A stretch of DNA of 64,000 nucleotides from RGIG5612 sp045598285 (GCA_045598285.1 JAZLLU010000007.1:1-64000); one strand, 5' to 3'; positions 34,726 through 44,796 are shown, counted from the first letter of the stretch. Translations and numbers: made by a program. Notes: generated by a model from the sequence alone, not told the origin.

Positions 34726-37132
34726 GACAAAAAAACAATATGAAGATTGTATTTTATTTTATCGTTTAGGCGATTTTTACGAGCTCTTTTATGACGACGC
34801 TTTGTTAGGTGCTAAAGAACTTGAAATCACTTTAACTGGTAAAGATTGTGGCTTGGAGGAACGCGCTCCTATGTGTGGCGTTCCGTTTCATGCTGCTGAA
34901 GGTTATATTAATAGATTGGTTTCTAAAGGTTATAAAGTTGCGATAGCTGAACAATTAGAAGACCCTAAGCAGGCAAAGGGCATTGTTAAAAGGGATGTTA
35001 TTAAGGTTGTTACGCCAGGTACTAATACTAATAATTTAGGTCTTGATGAAGATAAAAACAATTTTCTTCTTTGCGTTTATTATACGACAAATCTTTTTGC
35101 GTTATCTTTTGTTGATATTACTACTGGTAAATTTGAAGTTACTCAAGTTGATTCAATTAATGATTTTTTGAATGAGATTTATAAATTCCCAGTTGCTGAA
35201 ATTATTGCTAATAATGCTTTTAGTATGTCTGGAGTTGATGTTAATCATATTAAAGATAAACTTGGTATTTCTTTATATTATTTGAGCGATTCTTATTTTA
35301 GCGCCGAAGGATCAAAGGATATTATTAAAGAGCACTTTAATGTGATTGACCTTTCTGGTCTGGGCCTTTTAGATTTTCCAGGTTGCATTCCTAGTGTTGG
35401 TGCCATCTTAAAATATTTATATGAAACTCAAAAAACTTCTTTAGAGTTCTTAAATAAGATTTCTATTTATTCTTCAAATAAATATATGGTTATCGATTCT
35501 GCTTCTAGAAGAAATCTTGAACTTGTTGAAACTATGAGAGAGAAGAATAAAAAGGGTTCACTTCTTTGGGTTTTGGATAAGACTAAAACTGCTATGGGTG
35601 CTCGTGCTTTAAGATTTTTTATTGAGCAACCTCTTATTGATAAAGATGAAATTATAAAGAGACAGGATGCTATTAGTGAACTTAATTCTGTCTTAATTGA
35701 AAGAGATGAACTAAGAGAGTATTTGTATCCGATTTATGACCTAGAAAGAATTCTTGCAAAGATTTCTTATAAGTCGGCTAATCCTAGGGATTTAATTGCT
35801 TTTAAGAATTCTATTGAGATGCTTCCTCATATTAAATATATTTTAAGGAATTTCAAGTCGGAAATTTTTGAAGATATATTTAATGATTTTGACTGCTTAG
35901 AAGATATTTTTGAGCTTATTGATTTAGCTATTGACTTAGATGCTCCGCTTACTATTAAAGATGGTGGCATTATCAAAGAAGGTTATAATGAAAAAATTGA
36001 TAATCTTCGTAAGGCTAAAATTGAGGGCAAAACATGGCTCGCTAAAATTGAAGAAAAAGAACGAGAAGCTTCTGGAATTAAGTCCTTGAAAATTAAATAT
36101 AATAAAGTTTTTGGATATTATATTGAAGTTACTAATTCTTTTAAGGATATGGTGCCAGATAGATATATTAGAAAGCAAACACTTGTTAATGCGGAACGTT
36201 ATATTACTGATGAGTTAAAAGAACTTGAAGATACTATTTTGGGTGCTGAAGAAAAACTATTTGCGATGGAGTATTCGGTATTTTCTGATATTAGAGAAGA
36301 GATTGCTTCTAATGTAAAACGTATTCAAAAAGTTGCTGCTTATATTGCTTCTATTGATGCGTTGGCGTCACTTGCCTTTGTAGCTGAACAAAATAATTAT
36401 GTTAAGCCTTTAATTAATACAGATGGAGTTATCGATATTAAAGATGGAAGGCATCCTGTTGTTGAAAAGGTTATGGAACAAGGTCAATTTATTCCTAACG
36501 ATACTTATAGTGACATTGAAGAATGTAGGGTTAGCATTATTACTGGTCCTAATATGGCGGGTAAGTCGACTTATATGAGACAGCTTGCACTTATTACTTT
36601 GATGGCTAGCATTGGTAGTTTCGTGCCTGCTTCTTTTGCTAATATTTGCGTTTGCGATAGGATTTTTACACGTGTTGGCGCGTCAGATGATTTAGCTTCT
36701 GGTCAAAGTACTTTTATGCTTGAGATGACGGAGGTTGCTAATATTCTACATAACGCAACTAAAAATTCTTTAGTTATTCTTGATGAAATTGGTAGGGGCA
36801 CTTCTACTTATGATGGTCTTAGTATTGCGTGGGCGGTTGTTGAACATATTGCTGATAAAGAAAAGTGTGGTGCAAAGACTTTCTTTTCAACGCATTATCA
36901 TGAGCTTACTGAACTTGAAGGTTTAATTGATGGTGTTAAGAATTTTTGCATTAGTGTTAAAGAACAAGGTGACGATATTATTTTCCTTAGAAAGATTATT
37001 AGGGGTGGCGCCGATAAAAGTTATGGTATTCAAGTTGCTGCTTTGGCAGGTGTTCCTGAATCTGTTACCGATAGGGCTAAAGAAATTGTTGCTAAATTAG
37101 TTAAAAACGATATTACGATTAAAGATTTATAA
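34691..37132 (+). CDS. mutS: DNA mismatch repair protein MutS
   Basis: MutS1-type mismatch sensor, 813 residues from the start chosen here. It begins MALSPMMSQYLETKKQYEDC, matching the family N terminus; an in-frame ATG 24 bp upstream would add residues not seen in homologues. The mismatch-binding FYELFYDDA motif is at about 30-38, Walker A GPNMAGKSTYMRQ at about 618-630, and the signature DEIGRGTSTYDG follows. The start lies inside miaB, with GAGGCAAAAGG upstream. mutL follows one base after the stop codon. Confidence 0.96.
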   Translation: MALSPMMSQYLETKKQYEDCILFYRLGDFYELFYDDALLGAKELEITLTGKDCGLEERAPMCGVPFHAAEGYINRLVSKGYKVAIAEQLEDPKQAKGIVKRDVIKVVTPGTNTNNLGLDEDKNNFLLCVYYTTNLFALSFVDITTGKFEVTQVDSINDFLNEIYKFPVAEIIANNAFSMSGVDVNHIKDKLGISLYYLSDSYFSAEGSKDIIKEHFNVIDLSGLGLLDFPGCIPSVGAILKYLYETQKTSLEFLNKISIYSSNKYMVIDSASRRNLELVETMREKNKKGSLLWVLDKTKTAMGARALRFFIEQPLIDKDEIIKRQDAISELNSVLIERDELREYLYPIYDLERILAKISYKSANPRDLIAFKNSIEMLPHIKYILRNFKSEIFEDIFNDFDCLEDIFELIDLAIDLDAPLTIKDGGIIKEGYNEKIDNLRKAKIEGKTWLAKIEEKEREASGIKSLKIKYNKVFGYYIEVTNSFKDMVPDRYIRKQTLVNAERYITDELKELEDTILGAEEKLFAMEYSVFSDIREEIASNVKRIQKVAAYIASIDALASLAFVAEQNNYVKPLINTDGVIDIKDGRHPVVEKVMEQGQFIPNDTYSDIEECRVSIITGPNMAGKSTYMRQLALITLMASIGSFVPASFANICVCDRIFTRVGASDDLASGQSTFMLEMTEVANILHNATKNSLVILDEIGRGTSTYDGLSIAWAVVEHIADKEKCGAKTFFSTHYHELTELEGLIDGVKNFCISVKEQGDDIIFLRKIIRGGADKSYGIQVAALAGVPESVTDRAKEIVAKLVKNDITIKDL

Positions 37133-37133
37133 T

Positions 37134-38927
37134 ATGAATGTTATTAATGTACTTGATAAAAATACTATAGATAAAATTGCAGCTGGTGAAGTTGTTGATA
37201 GACCTTCTAGTGTTGTTAAAGAATTAATTGAAAATTCGATTGACGCTGGTGCTAGCGCTATTTCTATTGAAATAAAAGATGGCGGTATCAAACTTATTAG
37301 GATTACTGATAATGGGGTTGGCATAGATCCGTCTCAAATTGAAAAAGCTTTTCTTAGACATTCTACTAGTAAAATTTCAAAAGCAGATGATATTTCTTTT
37401 ATTAACACTTTGGGCTTTCGTGGTGAGGCACTTTCTAGTATTTGTGCTGTTTCAAAGATGGAGTTTTGCACAAAGACAAAAGATAATTTAACAGGTGTTA
37501 TTGCTAAGGTTAATGGTGGCGAGATTTTATCTATTAGTGAAGCAGGGCTTCCTGATGGAACAAGTGTTATTGTTAAAGATTTATTTTACAATACTCCTGC
37601 TAGACTTAAGTTTTTGAAGTCTGCTTCTAGAGAAGCTGATTATGTTTTGGATGTTGTTCATTGTATTGTTCTTTCTCATCCTGAAATTTCTTTTAAATTT
37701 ATTGTTAATGGTAAAGTTAAAATTCTGACTTCTGGTAATAATAAATTAATTGATTCTATTTACAGTGTTTTTGGAAAAGATATTACTAGGTCTATTATTC
37801 CTATAAAGGCTAGCTGCGACTTTTTTAGTTTAGATGGTTTTATTTCTAAACCAGAATTTTCTAGAGCTAATAGAAATTTTGAAATTTATTTTATTAATGG
37901 TCGTTTTATTAAAGATAAAATAATTTCTAACGCAATTGAAAAAGCTTATTCTAGTTATTTAATGAAGGGCTCATTTCCTTTTGCCTTATTAAATTTAAGG
38001 TTTGAACCTGAACTTATTGATGTTAATGTTCATCCTTCTAAGATGGAAATTAGATTTTTTGATAACGAAAAAGTTTTTGATTTTGTTTACAATTTTGTTT
38101 TTGATGCTTTAAGACAAAATGAGAATATACCTTTGGTTAGCATTGGTAATGATGTTAAGTCTAAACCTGAAGTGATTTCTATCTATAATGCTCCAGAACC
38201 TTTTGAAGTAAACAGAATTAACAAGCTTTCTGAAGAGTCTAATTATAATGCATGTGTTTCGGAACATGATGAGAAATTTGAACCAACTGAGCCAATTGAT
38301 TTTTCTCAAACTACTTTTTTCAACGATGCTTTTTTGAGCAGTAATGCTAGATTTAAACATAAAATTATTGGATGTGTTTTTGATACTTATTGGATTGTTG
38401 AGTATAATGATGAGCTTTTCATAATTGATCAGCATGCGGCACATGAAAAGGTGCTTTACGAACAGTTTTACAAAAAGATTGTTGATGGAGAGCATCCGTC
38501 TCAGTTGCTTAATCCTCCAATTGTTGTTTCTCTTAGTTCTTCAGAAGAAAGTGTTTTGCGTAAGTTTTTGCCTGAGTTTAGAAAACTTGGTTTTGAGATT
38601 AACGAGTTTGGTGGTCATGAGTTTGCTATTTCGGAAGTTCCTTTGGACTTAACTTCGCTTAACGAAAAGGACTTATTCTTGAGTTTCTTAAATGATGTTG
38701 CTGCTCAGTCAAATTCGTTATCGTCGGATTTGTTGATGGAAAAGATTGCATCTCTTGCCTGCAAGGCGGCTGTAAAAGGCGGCATGCATCTTTCTCTTTC
38801 TGAAGCTAATAATCTTATAGATGAACTTTTGTCTTTGGATAATCCTTATAATTGTCCTCATGGTAGACCTACTATTATTAGGATGAGTAAATCTGAACTT
38901 GAAAGGAAATTTAAGCGCTTAGTATGA
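37134..38927 (+). CDS. mutL: DNA mismatch repair protein MutL
   Basis: The 597-residue protein has the GHKL ATPase motifs (IAAGEVVDRPSSVVKELIENS at about 14-34 in part; DNGVGI; GFRGEALSSI) and a C-terminal endonuclease domain with DQHAAHEKVLYEQF (about 432-445), matching DQHA-x2-E-x4-E, and CPHGRP (about 577-582). So it is a nicking MutL, as expected in bacteria without MutH. There is no Shine-Dalgarno site; coupling to mutS is likely. It overlaps miaA by 4 bp. Confidence 0.96.
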   Translation: MNVINVLDKNTIDKIAAGEVVDRPSSVVKELIENSIDAGASAISIEIKDGGIKLIRITDNGVGIDPSQIEKAFLRHSTSKISKADDISFINTLGFRGEALSSICAVSKMEFCTKTKDNLTGVIAKVNGGEILSISEAGLPDGTSVIVKDLFYNTPARLKFLKSASREADYVLDVVHCIVLSHPEISFKFIVNGKVKILTSGNNKLIDSIYSVFGKDITRSIIPIKASCDFFSLDGFISKPEFSRANRNFEIYFINGRFIKDKIISNAIEKAYSSYLMKGSFPFALLNLRFEPELIDVNVHPSKMEIRFFDNEKVFDFVYNFVFDALRQNENIPLVSIGNDVKSKPEVISIYNAPEPFEVNRINKLSEESNYNACVSEHDEKFEPTEPIDFSQTTFFNDAFLSSNARFKHKIIGCVFDTYWIVEYNDELFIIDQHAAHEKVLYEQFYKKIVDGEHPSQLLNPPIVVSLSSSEESVLRKFLPEFRKLGFEINEFGGHEFAISEVPLDLTSLNEKDLFLSFLNDVAAQSNSLSSDLLMEKIASLACKAAVKGGMHLSLSEANNLIDELLSLDNPYNCPHGRPTIIRMSKSELERKFKRLV

Positions 38928-39862
38928 TTCCGTTAATTATTATTGCAGGCCCAACTGCAACTGGAAAAACGAATCTTTCTATTTCACTTGCTAAATCTAT
39001 TGGCGGCGAGATTATTAGCGCTGATTCTATGCAAGTTTATAAGGGGTTTGATATTGGTACTGCTAAAATTACCAACGATGAAATGTGTAAAATTAAGCAC
39101 TATCTTATTGATGAGGTTGAGCCTGATTTTAATTTTAATGTTTATGAGTTTAAGTCTCGTGCAAAGAGGTATATTGAAAAGATTTATAGCGAGGGAAAAA
39201 TTCCTATTATTGTTGGTGGCACAGGTTTTTATATTCAATCAGTTTTATATGATATTGATTTTGAAGAAGAAACTTCTAATTCTTATTATAGAAAAGAACT
39301 TGAAGAACTTGCGGCCTCGAAAGGTCCGTTGTTTTTGCATAATATTTTAAGAGAAGTTGACGAAGATGCGGCAAATGAAATTCATTATAATAATGTTAAG
39401 CGGGTTATTAGGGCATTAGAATTTTTTAAGGAAAATAATCAAAAAATTTCTGAACATAATAAGTCTCAACATGAAAAAAAATCTCCTTATAATGCTGCAT
39501 ATTTTGTTATAAATAGGAATAGAGAAGAGGTCTATAATCGTATAAACAATCGTGTTGATTTGATGATGGAGGCGGGTTTGCTTTTGGAAGTTAAAGGCCT
39601 TTTAGATGCTGGAGTTTCTAAAGATGCGCTTTCTATGCAAGGCCTTGGTTATAAAGAAATTGTTTCTTTTTTGGACGGAGTATACTCTTTGGATGATGCT
39701 GTTAATTTAATTAAACAAAGTTCAAGACACTTTGCAAAAAGGCAAATTACTTGGTTTAAACGTGAAAAGGATGCTATTTGGATTGATGCGGATTCTTTTG
39801 AATCTAAAGATGAATTATTGGAATATATTTTGAAAATTTTAAGGGAGAAAAAGATTGTTTAA
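38924..39862 (+). CDS. miaA: tRNA dimethylallyltransferase MiaA
   Basis: Transfers dimethylallyl to A37 of tRNAs reading UNN codons; MiaB then methylthiolates the product. The 312-residue protein has the P-loop GPTATGKTN (about 8-16), the SADSMQVYKG motif (about 32-41), VGGTGFYIQSVLYD (about 98-111) and the C-terminal KRQITWFKRE. Length is standard. It overlaps mutL by ATGA and the next gene by 8 bp. The hfq gene that often follows miaA is not here. Confidence 0.96.
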   Translation: MIPLIIIAGPTATGKTNLSISLAKSIGGEIISADSMQVYKGFDIGTAKITNDEMCKIKHYLIDEVEPDFNFNVYEFKSRAKRYIEKIYSEGKIPIIVGGTGFYIQSVLYDIDFEEETSNSYYRKELEELAASKGPLFLHNILREVDEDAANEIHYNNVKRVIRALEFFKENNQKISEHNKSQHEKKSPYNAAYFVINRNREEVYNRINNRVDLMMEAGLLLEVKGLLDAGVSKDALSMQGLGYKEIVSFLDGVYSLDDAVNLIKQSSRHFAKRQITWFKREKDAIWIDADSFESKDELLEYILKILREKKIV

Positions 39863-41108
39863 TTATCCGGGTATTAGAAAAGACATTCTTGATATGTCTG
39901 ATAAAGTTTTAGATAGTTTATTAGAAGTTTTTAGTCAAATCGATGAGATTTGTGAGGCTAATCAATTTAAGGTGCTTAGTGCTTTTAGAAATAATAAAGT
40001 TGCTGAGGCTGATTTTAATCAATCTTCTGGTTATGGGTATAATGAACTTGGTCGAGAAAAATTGGAGTGTGTTTATGCTGAAATTTTTGGCACTGAAGAT
40101 GCTCTTGTCAGACCGCAAATTACTTGCGGTACGCATGCTCTTTATCTTGCATTGTCTTCAAATTTACTTCCTGGCGATGAGATTATTTTTATTACTGGTA
40201 AACCTTATGATTCGCTTGAGAAATCTATTGGTATTACTCCTTGTGCTGGCTCGCTAGTTGAGAATGGTGTTTCTTATAAGATTATTGATCTTTTAGATAA
40301 TAGCGATTTTGACTTTGATGCTATTAAAGAGGCTATTTCGGATAATACTAAAATTGTTTATATTCAACGTTCTAAAGGTTATGTTAATAGAAAATCAATT
40401 AGCATTAGTAAAATGAAAGAGGTTATTAATTTTGTTAAAAATATTAATTCTAATCTTTTGTGCTTTGTGGATAATTGTTATGGCGAGTTTGTTGAAGAGT
40501 TAGAACCTACTAATGTTGGTGCTGATCTTTGCGTCGGTTCTTTAATAAAAAATCCGGGCGGTTCGCTTGCTCCTATTGGTGGATATATTGCCGGCAAAAC
40601 ATGTTTGATTGAAAGATGTGCTTATAAGCTAACAGCTCCTGGACTGGGCAAGGAAGTAGGTGGCTCTTTAGGTGTCTTGAAATCTTTTTATCAAGGGTTA
40701 TCTTTTGCTCCTAAAGTTGTTGGTGAAGCATTGAAAAATGCTCATTTTGCTGCTGCTATGTTTAATAATTTTGGATTTAAGGTTTCTCCGGGACCTTTTG
40801 AAAAACATTCATGTATTGTTGAGGCTATTGACTTAAAAGATGCTAAGAAACTTTCTGAATTTTGCATTGCAATTCAAGCTGCTTCTTATGTTGATAGTTA
40901 TGTTACCCCTGTAGCTTGGGATATGCCAGGATATCAAGATAAAGTTATTATGGCTAGTGGGGCTTTTATTAATGGTTCTTCTATTGAACTTTCTGCTGAT
41001 GGTCCTTTAAGAGAACCTTTTACCGTTTTCTTTCAAGGCGGTGTTACTTTTGAGCATGGTAAATTTGCTATTCTTAGTGCTCTTGATTCTGTTTTAAATT
41101 GTGAGTAA
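39855..41108 (+). CDS. Methionine gamma-lyase family protein (YnbB / aluminium resistance-like)
   Basis: A PLP-dependent fold-type I protein of 417 residues. The conserved features are TCGTHALYLALSSNLLPGDEI (about 93-113, cofactor phosphate region), VDNCYGEFVE (about 205-214, aspartate contacting the PLP ring) and the lysine-bearing GSLIKNPGGSLAPIGGYIAG (about 226-245). This family follows mutL-miaA in many Firmicutes and is annotated as methionine gamma-lyase or aluminium resistance, but the reaction is poorly established. It begins with TTG at 39855, with AAGGGAG upstream, inside the end of miaA. Confidence 0.88.
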   Translation: MFNYPGIRKDILDMSDKVLDSLLEVFSQIDEICEANQFKVLSAFRNNKVAEADFNQSSGYGYNELGREKLECVYAEIFGTEDALVRPQITCGTHALYLALSSNLLPGDEIIFITGKPYDSLEKSIGITPCAGSLVENGVSYKIIDLLDNSDFDFDAIKEAISDNTKIVYIQRSKGYVNRKSISISKMKEVINFVKNINSNLLCFVDNCYGEFVEELEPTNVGADLCVGSLIKNPGGSLAPIGGYIAGKTCLIERCAYKLTAPGLGKEVGGSLGVLKSFYQGLSFAPKVVGEALKNAHFAAAMFNNFGFKVSPGPFEKHSCIVEAIDLKDAKKLSEFCIAIQAASYVDSYVTPVAWDMPGYQDKVIMASGAFINGSSIELSADGPLREPFTVFFQGGVTFEHGKFAILSALDSVLNCE

Positions 41109-41129
41109 GATCCTAGAAAAGAGGATTTT

Positions 41130-41822
41130 TTGAATAAAACAATTAAAGATTTAGGACTTGATTTAAGACCAGATGAAAAATTTATTAAGTATGGTCCGGA
41201 ATCTTTGTCTGATGCTGAACTTTTGGCAATTATTATTAGGTCTGGCTCTGCTGACGATACATCTATTGAGCTTGCCGATAAGGTTCTTTCTTTTAAATCT
41301 AGAGTTTCTTCTTTACTCAATGTTTATAATCTTAGTATTGATGATTTGATGCATATAAAGGGCATTGGTAAAGTAAAAGCGCTGCAAATTAAAGCTGTTT
41401 TTGAAATTTCAAAAAGGATTTCTAAATCTGTAAAGAAAAAATCGTTGGTTCTTAATAACCCTAAAACTGTTGCTGAATATTTTTACGAAGAACTTAGACA
41501 TCTTGATAGAGAAGTAGTTATTCTCCTTATGGTTGACTCAGCGGGTAATCTTATTAATGAAAAGGTTATGTCAAAAGGTACGGTTAATGCATCTTTACTT
41601 TCTCCTAGAGAGATTTTTTGCGATGCTTTAAAAGTTGGTGCTGTTAATATTATTTTGATTCATAATCATCCTAGTGGCGAGGTTAATCCTAGCCAAATGG
41701 ATATAAATTGTACTACTAAAGTTAAAGAAGCAGGCGAAATTATTGGTATTAAACTTTTAGACCATATAATTATTGGAGATAATAAATATTTAAGTTTCAG
41801 GGAACAAAATATTGTGGTATAA
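41130..41822 (+). CDS. radC: RadC family JAB-domain protein
   Basis: The 230-residue protein has an N-terminal helix-hairpin-helix (LMHIKGIGKVKALQIKAVFE, about 72-91) and a C-terminal JAMM/JAB metal-binding domain with HNHPSGEVNPSQMD (about 173-186), the EN..H-x-H-P-SG-x8-D pattern. RadC proteins are widespread, but a repair role is doubtful and many may be competence- or phage-linked. It uses a TTG start with GAGG at 41121. Gene order and codon use look native. Confidence 0.92.
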   Translation: MNKTIKDLGLDLRPDEKFIKYGPESLSDAELLAIIIRSGSADDTSIELADKVLSFKSRVSSLLNVYNLSIDDLMHIKGIGKVKALQIKAVFEISKRISKSVKKKSLVLNNPKTVAEYFYEELRHLDREVVILLMVDSAGNLINEKVMSKGTVNASLLSPREIFCDALKVGAVNIILIHNHPSGEVNPSQMDINCTTKVKEAGEIIGIKLLDHIIIGDNKYLSFREQNIVV

Positions 41823-41856
41823 TAAATAACCAAAACTTGTAGGAGAATTTATTACT

Positions 41857-42252
41857 TTGAACATCGGTTTAATTGCTCACGATTCTAAAAAAGAATTAAT
41901 GCAAAATTTCTGCATTGCTTATAAAGGCATTTTATCTAAACATGATTTATATGCTACTGAAACTACTGGAAAACTTATTGAAGATGTTACTAATCTAAAT
42001 ATTCATAAGTTTTTATCTGGTCACCTTGGTGGCGGTCGTCAGATGAGTGCTCAAATAGAATGCAATCAAATAGATGCTGTAATTTTTCTACGTGATCCAA
42101 TTAAATTTCGTCAAAATGAATTAGATTATACTAGAGTTTATGATCTTTGCGATATCCATAATATTCCAGTTGCGACGAATGTTGCTTCTGCTGAAATTTT
42201 GGTTATGGCTATTGATAGAGGAGATTTAGATTGGCGTAATGCTTATAAATAA
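41857..42252 (+). CDS. Methylglyoxal synthase-like protein with altered active site
   Basis: Length (131 residues) and overall pattern (LIAHDSKK, YATETTGKL, IPVATNVASAE) are those of MgsA, which turns dihydroxyacetone phosphate into methylglyoxal. But the catalytic segment, GGDQQ in E. coli (Asp71), reads GGGRQ at 58-62, so the position of the acidic residue is Gly60. The PHDPD segment (His98 and Asp101 in E. coli) reads QNELD (86-90), keeping only the last Asp. The P of SGP is also His. The fold is probably kept while normal catalysis is doubtful; it could be a regulator or use another substrate. TTG start with AGGAG upstream. Confidence 0.8.
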   Translation: MNIGLIAHDSKKELMQNFCIAYKGILSKHDLYATETTGKLIEDVTNLNIHKFLSGHLGGGRQMSAQIECNQIDAVIFLRDPIKFRQNELDYTRVYDLCDIHNIPVATNVASAEILVMAIDRGDLDWRNAYK

Positions 42253-42272
42253 TTTTTTGGAGGTACAATACT

Positions 42273-42701
42273 ATGGTCAAACTTGTTGTAGGCGCTAAAG
42301 GTAAAGGAAAAACAAAATTCATATTAGAGGCAGCTAATGCTGAAGCTAAAACTTCTGATGGTGTTGTAATTTATCTTGATAAAAACGCTAAGCATATGTT
42401 CGATTTGGATAGAAATATCCGTCTTATTAATGTTAAAGAATATCCAGTTTTTAATCCTGAAACTTTATTTGGTTTTATCTGTGGATTGGTTTCTGGCAAT
42501 AGTGATATAGAAACAATTTATTTCGATAGCTTTTTAACTTTAGCTAATTTTGATGAAAATCCTGAATTGAATCTTGATGTAACTTTAGAAAATTTAATTA
42601 CTTTAGCTGAAAAATTAAAAGTTAATTTTATCGCAAGCTTATCTATGGATGAGAATTTACTCTCAGATAAGTTCAAGGAGTATGTTGATCTTTCACTTTA
42701 A
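42273..42701 (+). CDS. Small P-loop protein, conserved in clostridia, function unknown
   Basis: A 142-residue protein with Walker A GAKGKGKTK at about 7-15 and a possible Walker B in TIYFDSF (about 77-83). No other domain is present. Similar small ATPases in clostridia have been labelled twitching motility protein PilT, which is not supported by anything seen here. It ends on the first base of the HlyD-like gene start codon (TAATG), so they are translationally coupled. It stands upstream of a membrane adaptor, yggS and sepF, which hints at an envelope or division role. Confidence 0.75.
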   Translation: MVKLVVGAKGKGKTKFILEAANAEAKTSDGVVIYLDKNAKHMFDLDRNIRLINVKEYPVFNPETLFGFICGLVSGNSDIETIYFDSFLTLANFDENPELNLDVTLENLITLAEKLKVNFIASLSMDENLLSDKFKEYVDLSL

Positions 42702-44086
42702 TGACTGATTCATTTACTAAAAAAAAGAATAAAAAGAATAAAAAACAACTAAATATAGGAATCTTTATTTGTATTGTGATTCTTTTATATTTAGTTGTTT
42801 ATTTTTGTATTTACTTTTTTAGAACACGTACAGCTGTTTATGAGGTAGTTGAAGGTTCAACTGCTAGTCGCTTTGAGGGCCAATATACCGGTCTTATTCT
42901 TCGTGAAGAATCTATTGTAAATGCTAATAATAATGGCTATATTATTTTTTTCGTAGGTGATTCTGATACGGTACATGTTAATGAACAAACTTATGTTATT
43001 GATAGTAGTGGTGAACTCACCTCAAAAATTGAAGAGGCAGCAAAAAATCAATCAATCCTAAATGCTGATAATCTTTTAAAAATTAAAAATTCTCTTTATG
43101 ATTTTGATACATCTTTTAATTCTATGAATTATTATGATGTAAATAATTTTAAGTATAAAATTGATTCGCAAATAATGGATCTTATTAATGGGTCGGTTTT
43201 CTCAGATTTAAATAATGATGTTTCTGGCAACTCTTCTTTTTCTATTTATAGTTCCGAAATTTCAGGCGATATTATTCATAATGTAGATGGTTTCGAAAAC
43301 TTTAAATTAGATGATGTAGAAAATAATTCATTTAAGAAATCTGAATATAAGAAAAATATTATTAAATCTGGAGATTTGATTAAAAAAGATTCTCCTGCAT
43401 ATAAGGTTGTTACTTCAGGGGATTGGAAAATTATTTTTCAAATTAATGACCCAGAAACGTTTAAAGGATTGGATAGTTTAGATATTGAATTTCTTAAAGA
43501 TGGGGTAGAAGCTGAGGGCAGCTTTGAAATGTTTACTAAATCAGGCAATACCTACGGCGTTGTTTCTCTTAATAAATATATGATTCGTTATATCGCAGAT
43601 CGCTATCTTCAAATTCAAATATTAGATAGTACAAAGAAGGGATTGAAGATTCCTAAGACTTCTGTGACAGAAAAACAATTTTATTCGATTCCACTTCAAT
43701 ATATTACTCAAGGCGGGAATTCTTCTAGTGATGGATTTAATAAGCAAGTAATTCTTGAGGATGGCTCATCTTCAATTCAATTTGTTGCTGTAGATATTGT
43801 TAAGCGAGATGAAGAATATTGTTATGTTAGCACGGATTCTTTTGAAGAAGGCGATGTTTTAGTTATGAACGAAACAAACGCTTTATATCAAATTGGTCAT
43901 AAGGAGAATTTACAAGGTGTTTTCGTTGTAAATAATGGTTTTACTAATTTTAAAATGATTGAGATTATTGGCGAAAATAACTCTTATTATATTGTTTCGG
44001 AACATGTCGCGGGCGGACTTTCTTTGTATGACCGAGTTATAACTGACGCAAAAGATTATAAGGAAGATCAAGTAATAAATAGATGA
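42701..44086 (+). CDS. HlyD-like membrane-anchored protein
   Basis: The 461-residue protein has a lysine-rich N terminus and one transmembrane segment at about 20-40, then a long extracellular part. Residues 45-110 resemble the start of a HlyD-type barrel-sandwich domain (EGSTASRFEGQYTGLILREES, then NNNGYIIFFVGDSDTVHVNE). The middle is rich in Asn, Ser and Asp; a second beta-rich part follows at about 280-440. No cognate ABC transporter gene is nearby. In clostridia such genes precede yggS-sepF, suggesting a role at the division site. It overlaps both neighbours by 1-4 bp. Confidence 0.75.
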   Translation: MTDSFTKKKNKKNKKQLNIGIFICIVILLYLVVYFCIYFFRTRTAVYEVVEGSTASRFEGQYTGLILREESIVNANNNGYIIFFVGDSDTVHVNEQTYVIDSSGELTSKIEEAAKNQSILNADNLLKIKNSLYDFDTSFNSMNYYDVNNFKYKIDSQIMDLINGSVFSDLNNDVSGNSSFSIYSSEISGDIIHNVDGFENFKLDDVENNSFKKSEYKKNIIKSGDLIKKDSPAYKVVTSGDWKIIFQINDPETFKGLDSLDIEFLKDGVEAEGSFEMFTKSGNTYGVVSLNKYMIRYIADRYLQIQILDSTKKGLKIPKTSVTEKQFYSIPLQYITQGGNSSSDGFNKQVILEDGSSSIQFVAVDIVKRDEEYCYVSTDSFEEGDVLVMNETNALYQIGHKENLQGVFVVNNGFTNFKMIEIIGENNSYYIVSEHVAGGLSLYDRVITDAKDYKEDQVINR

Positions 44087-44772
44087 TTAAAGAAAATTTA
44101 GAAAATGTTCTTAATAATATTAAAATAGCTTCTTCTAGTAGTAAATATGGTCAAGATGTTTGCTTAGTTGCTGTTAGCAAAACGCATCCGATTGATATGA
44201 TTTTAGAAGCCTATGAACTTGGTATTAGAGATTTTGGCGAAAATAAAGTTCAAGAACTTTTAAGTAAAATTGACGTTTTACCATCAGATATTAGATGGCA
44301 TTTAATTGGCCATCTTCAAACTAATAAGGTTAAATATATTGTCGATAAAGTTTATCTTATTCATTCTGTTGATTCTTATAAATTAGCTGTTGAAATTGAT
44401 AAACAGGCTAAAAAAAAGAATGTTGTTGTTAATATTTTAGTTCAAGTCAATATTTCCGGTGAAGAAACCAAATTTGGCATTGAAAAAGAAAAAACTATTG
44501 ATCTTATTAGAAAGATTTCTTTACTTGAAAATATTAAAATTTTGGGTCTTATGACTATAGCTCCTTCTACTGAAAATGCTGAAAATTGTAGAGGGATTTT
44601 TAATTCGTTGTATGATTTATCTATTGACATTCTGAGACAAAACATTGATAATATTAATATGCTAATGCTATCAATGGGCATGAGCAATGACTATTTGGTT
44701 GCCATAAACGAGGGCGCCAATTTTGTTCGTGTTGGTACTGATATCTTTGGCAAAAGAGACTATTACGGGTAA
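44083..44772 (+). CDS. PLP homeostasis protein YggS/PLPBP
   Basis: A 229-residue single-domain PLP-binding barrel protein that buffers cellular pyridoxal phosphate. LVAVSKTHP (about 29-37) carries the PLP-binding lysine, RDFGENKVQELLSK (about 51-64) and WHLIGHLQTNKVKY (about 72-85) are family signatures, and SMGMSNDYLVAINEGANFVRVGTDIFG ends it. Many Firmicutes place this gene just before sepF. It overlaps the HlyD-like gene by 4 bp. Confidence 0.95.
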   Translation: MIKENLENVLNNIKIASSSSKYGQDVCLVAVSKTHPIDMILEAYELGIRDFGENKVQELLSKIDVLPSDIRWHLIGHLQTNKVKYIVDKVYLIHSVDSYKLAVEIDKQAKKKNVVVNILVQVNISGEETKFGIEKEKTIDLIRKISLLENIKILGLMTIAPSTENAENCRGIFNSLYDLSIDILRQNIDNINMLMLSMGMSNDYLVAINEGANFVRVGTDIFGKRDYYG

Positions 44773-44796
44773 ATTAATCATAAAGGAGATTGATTT

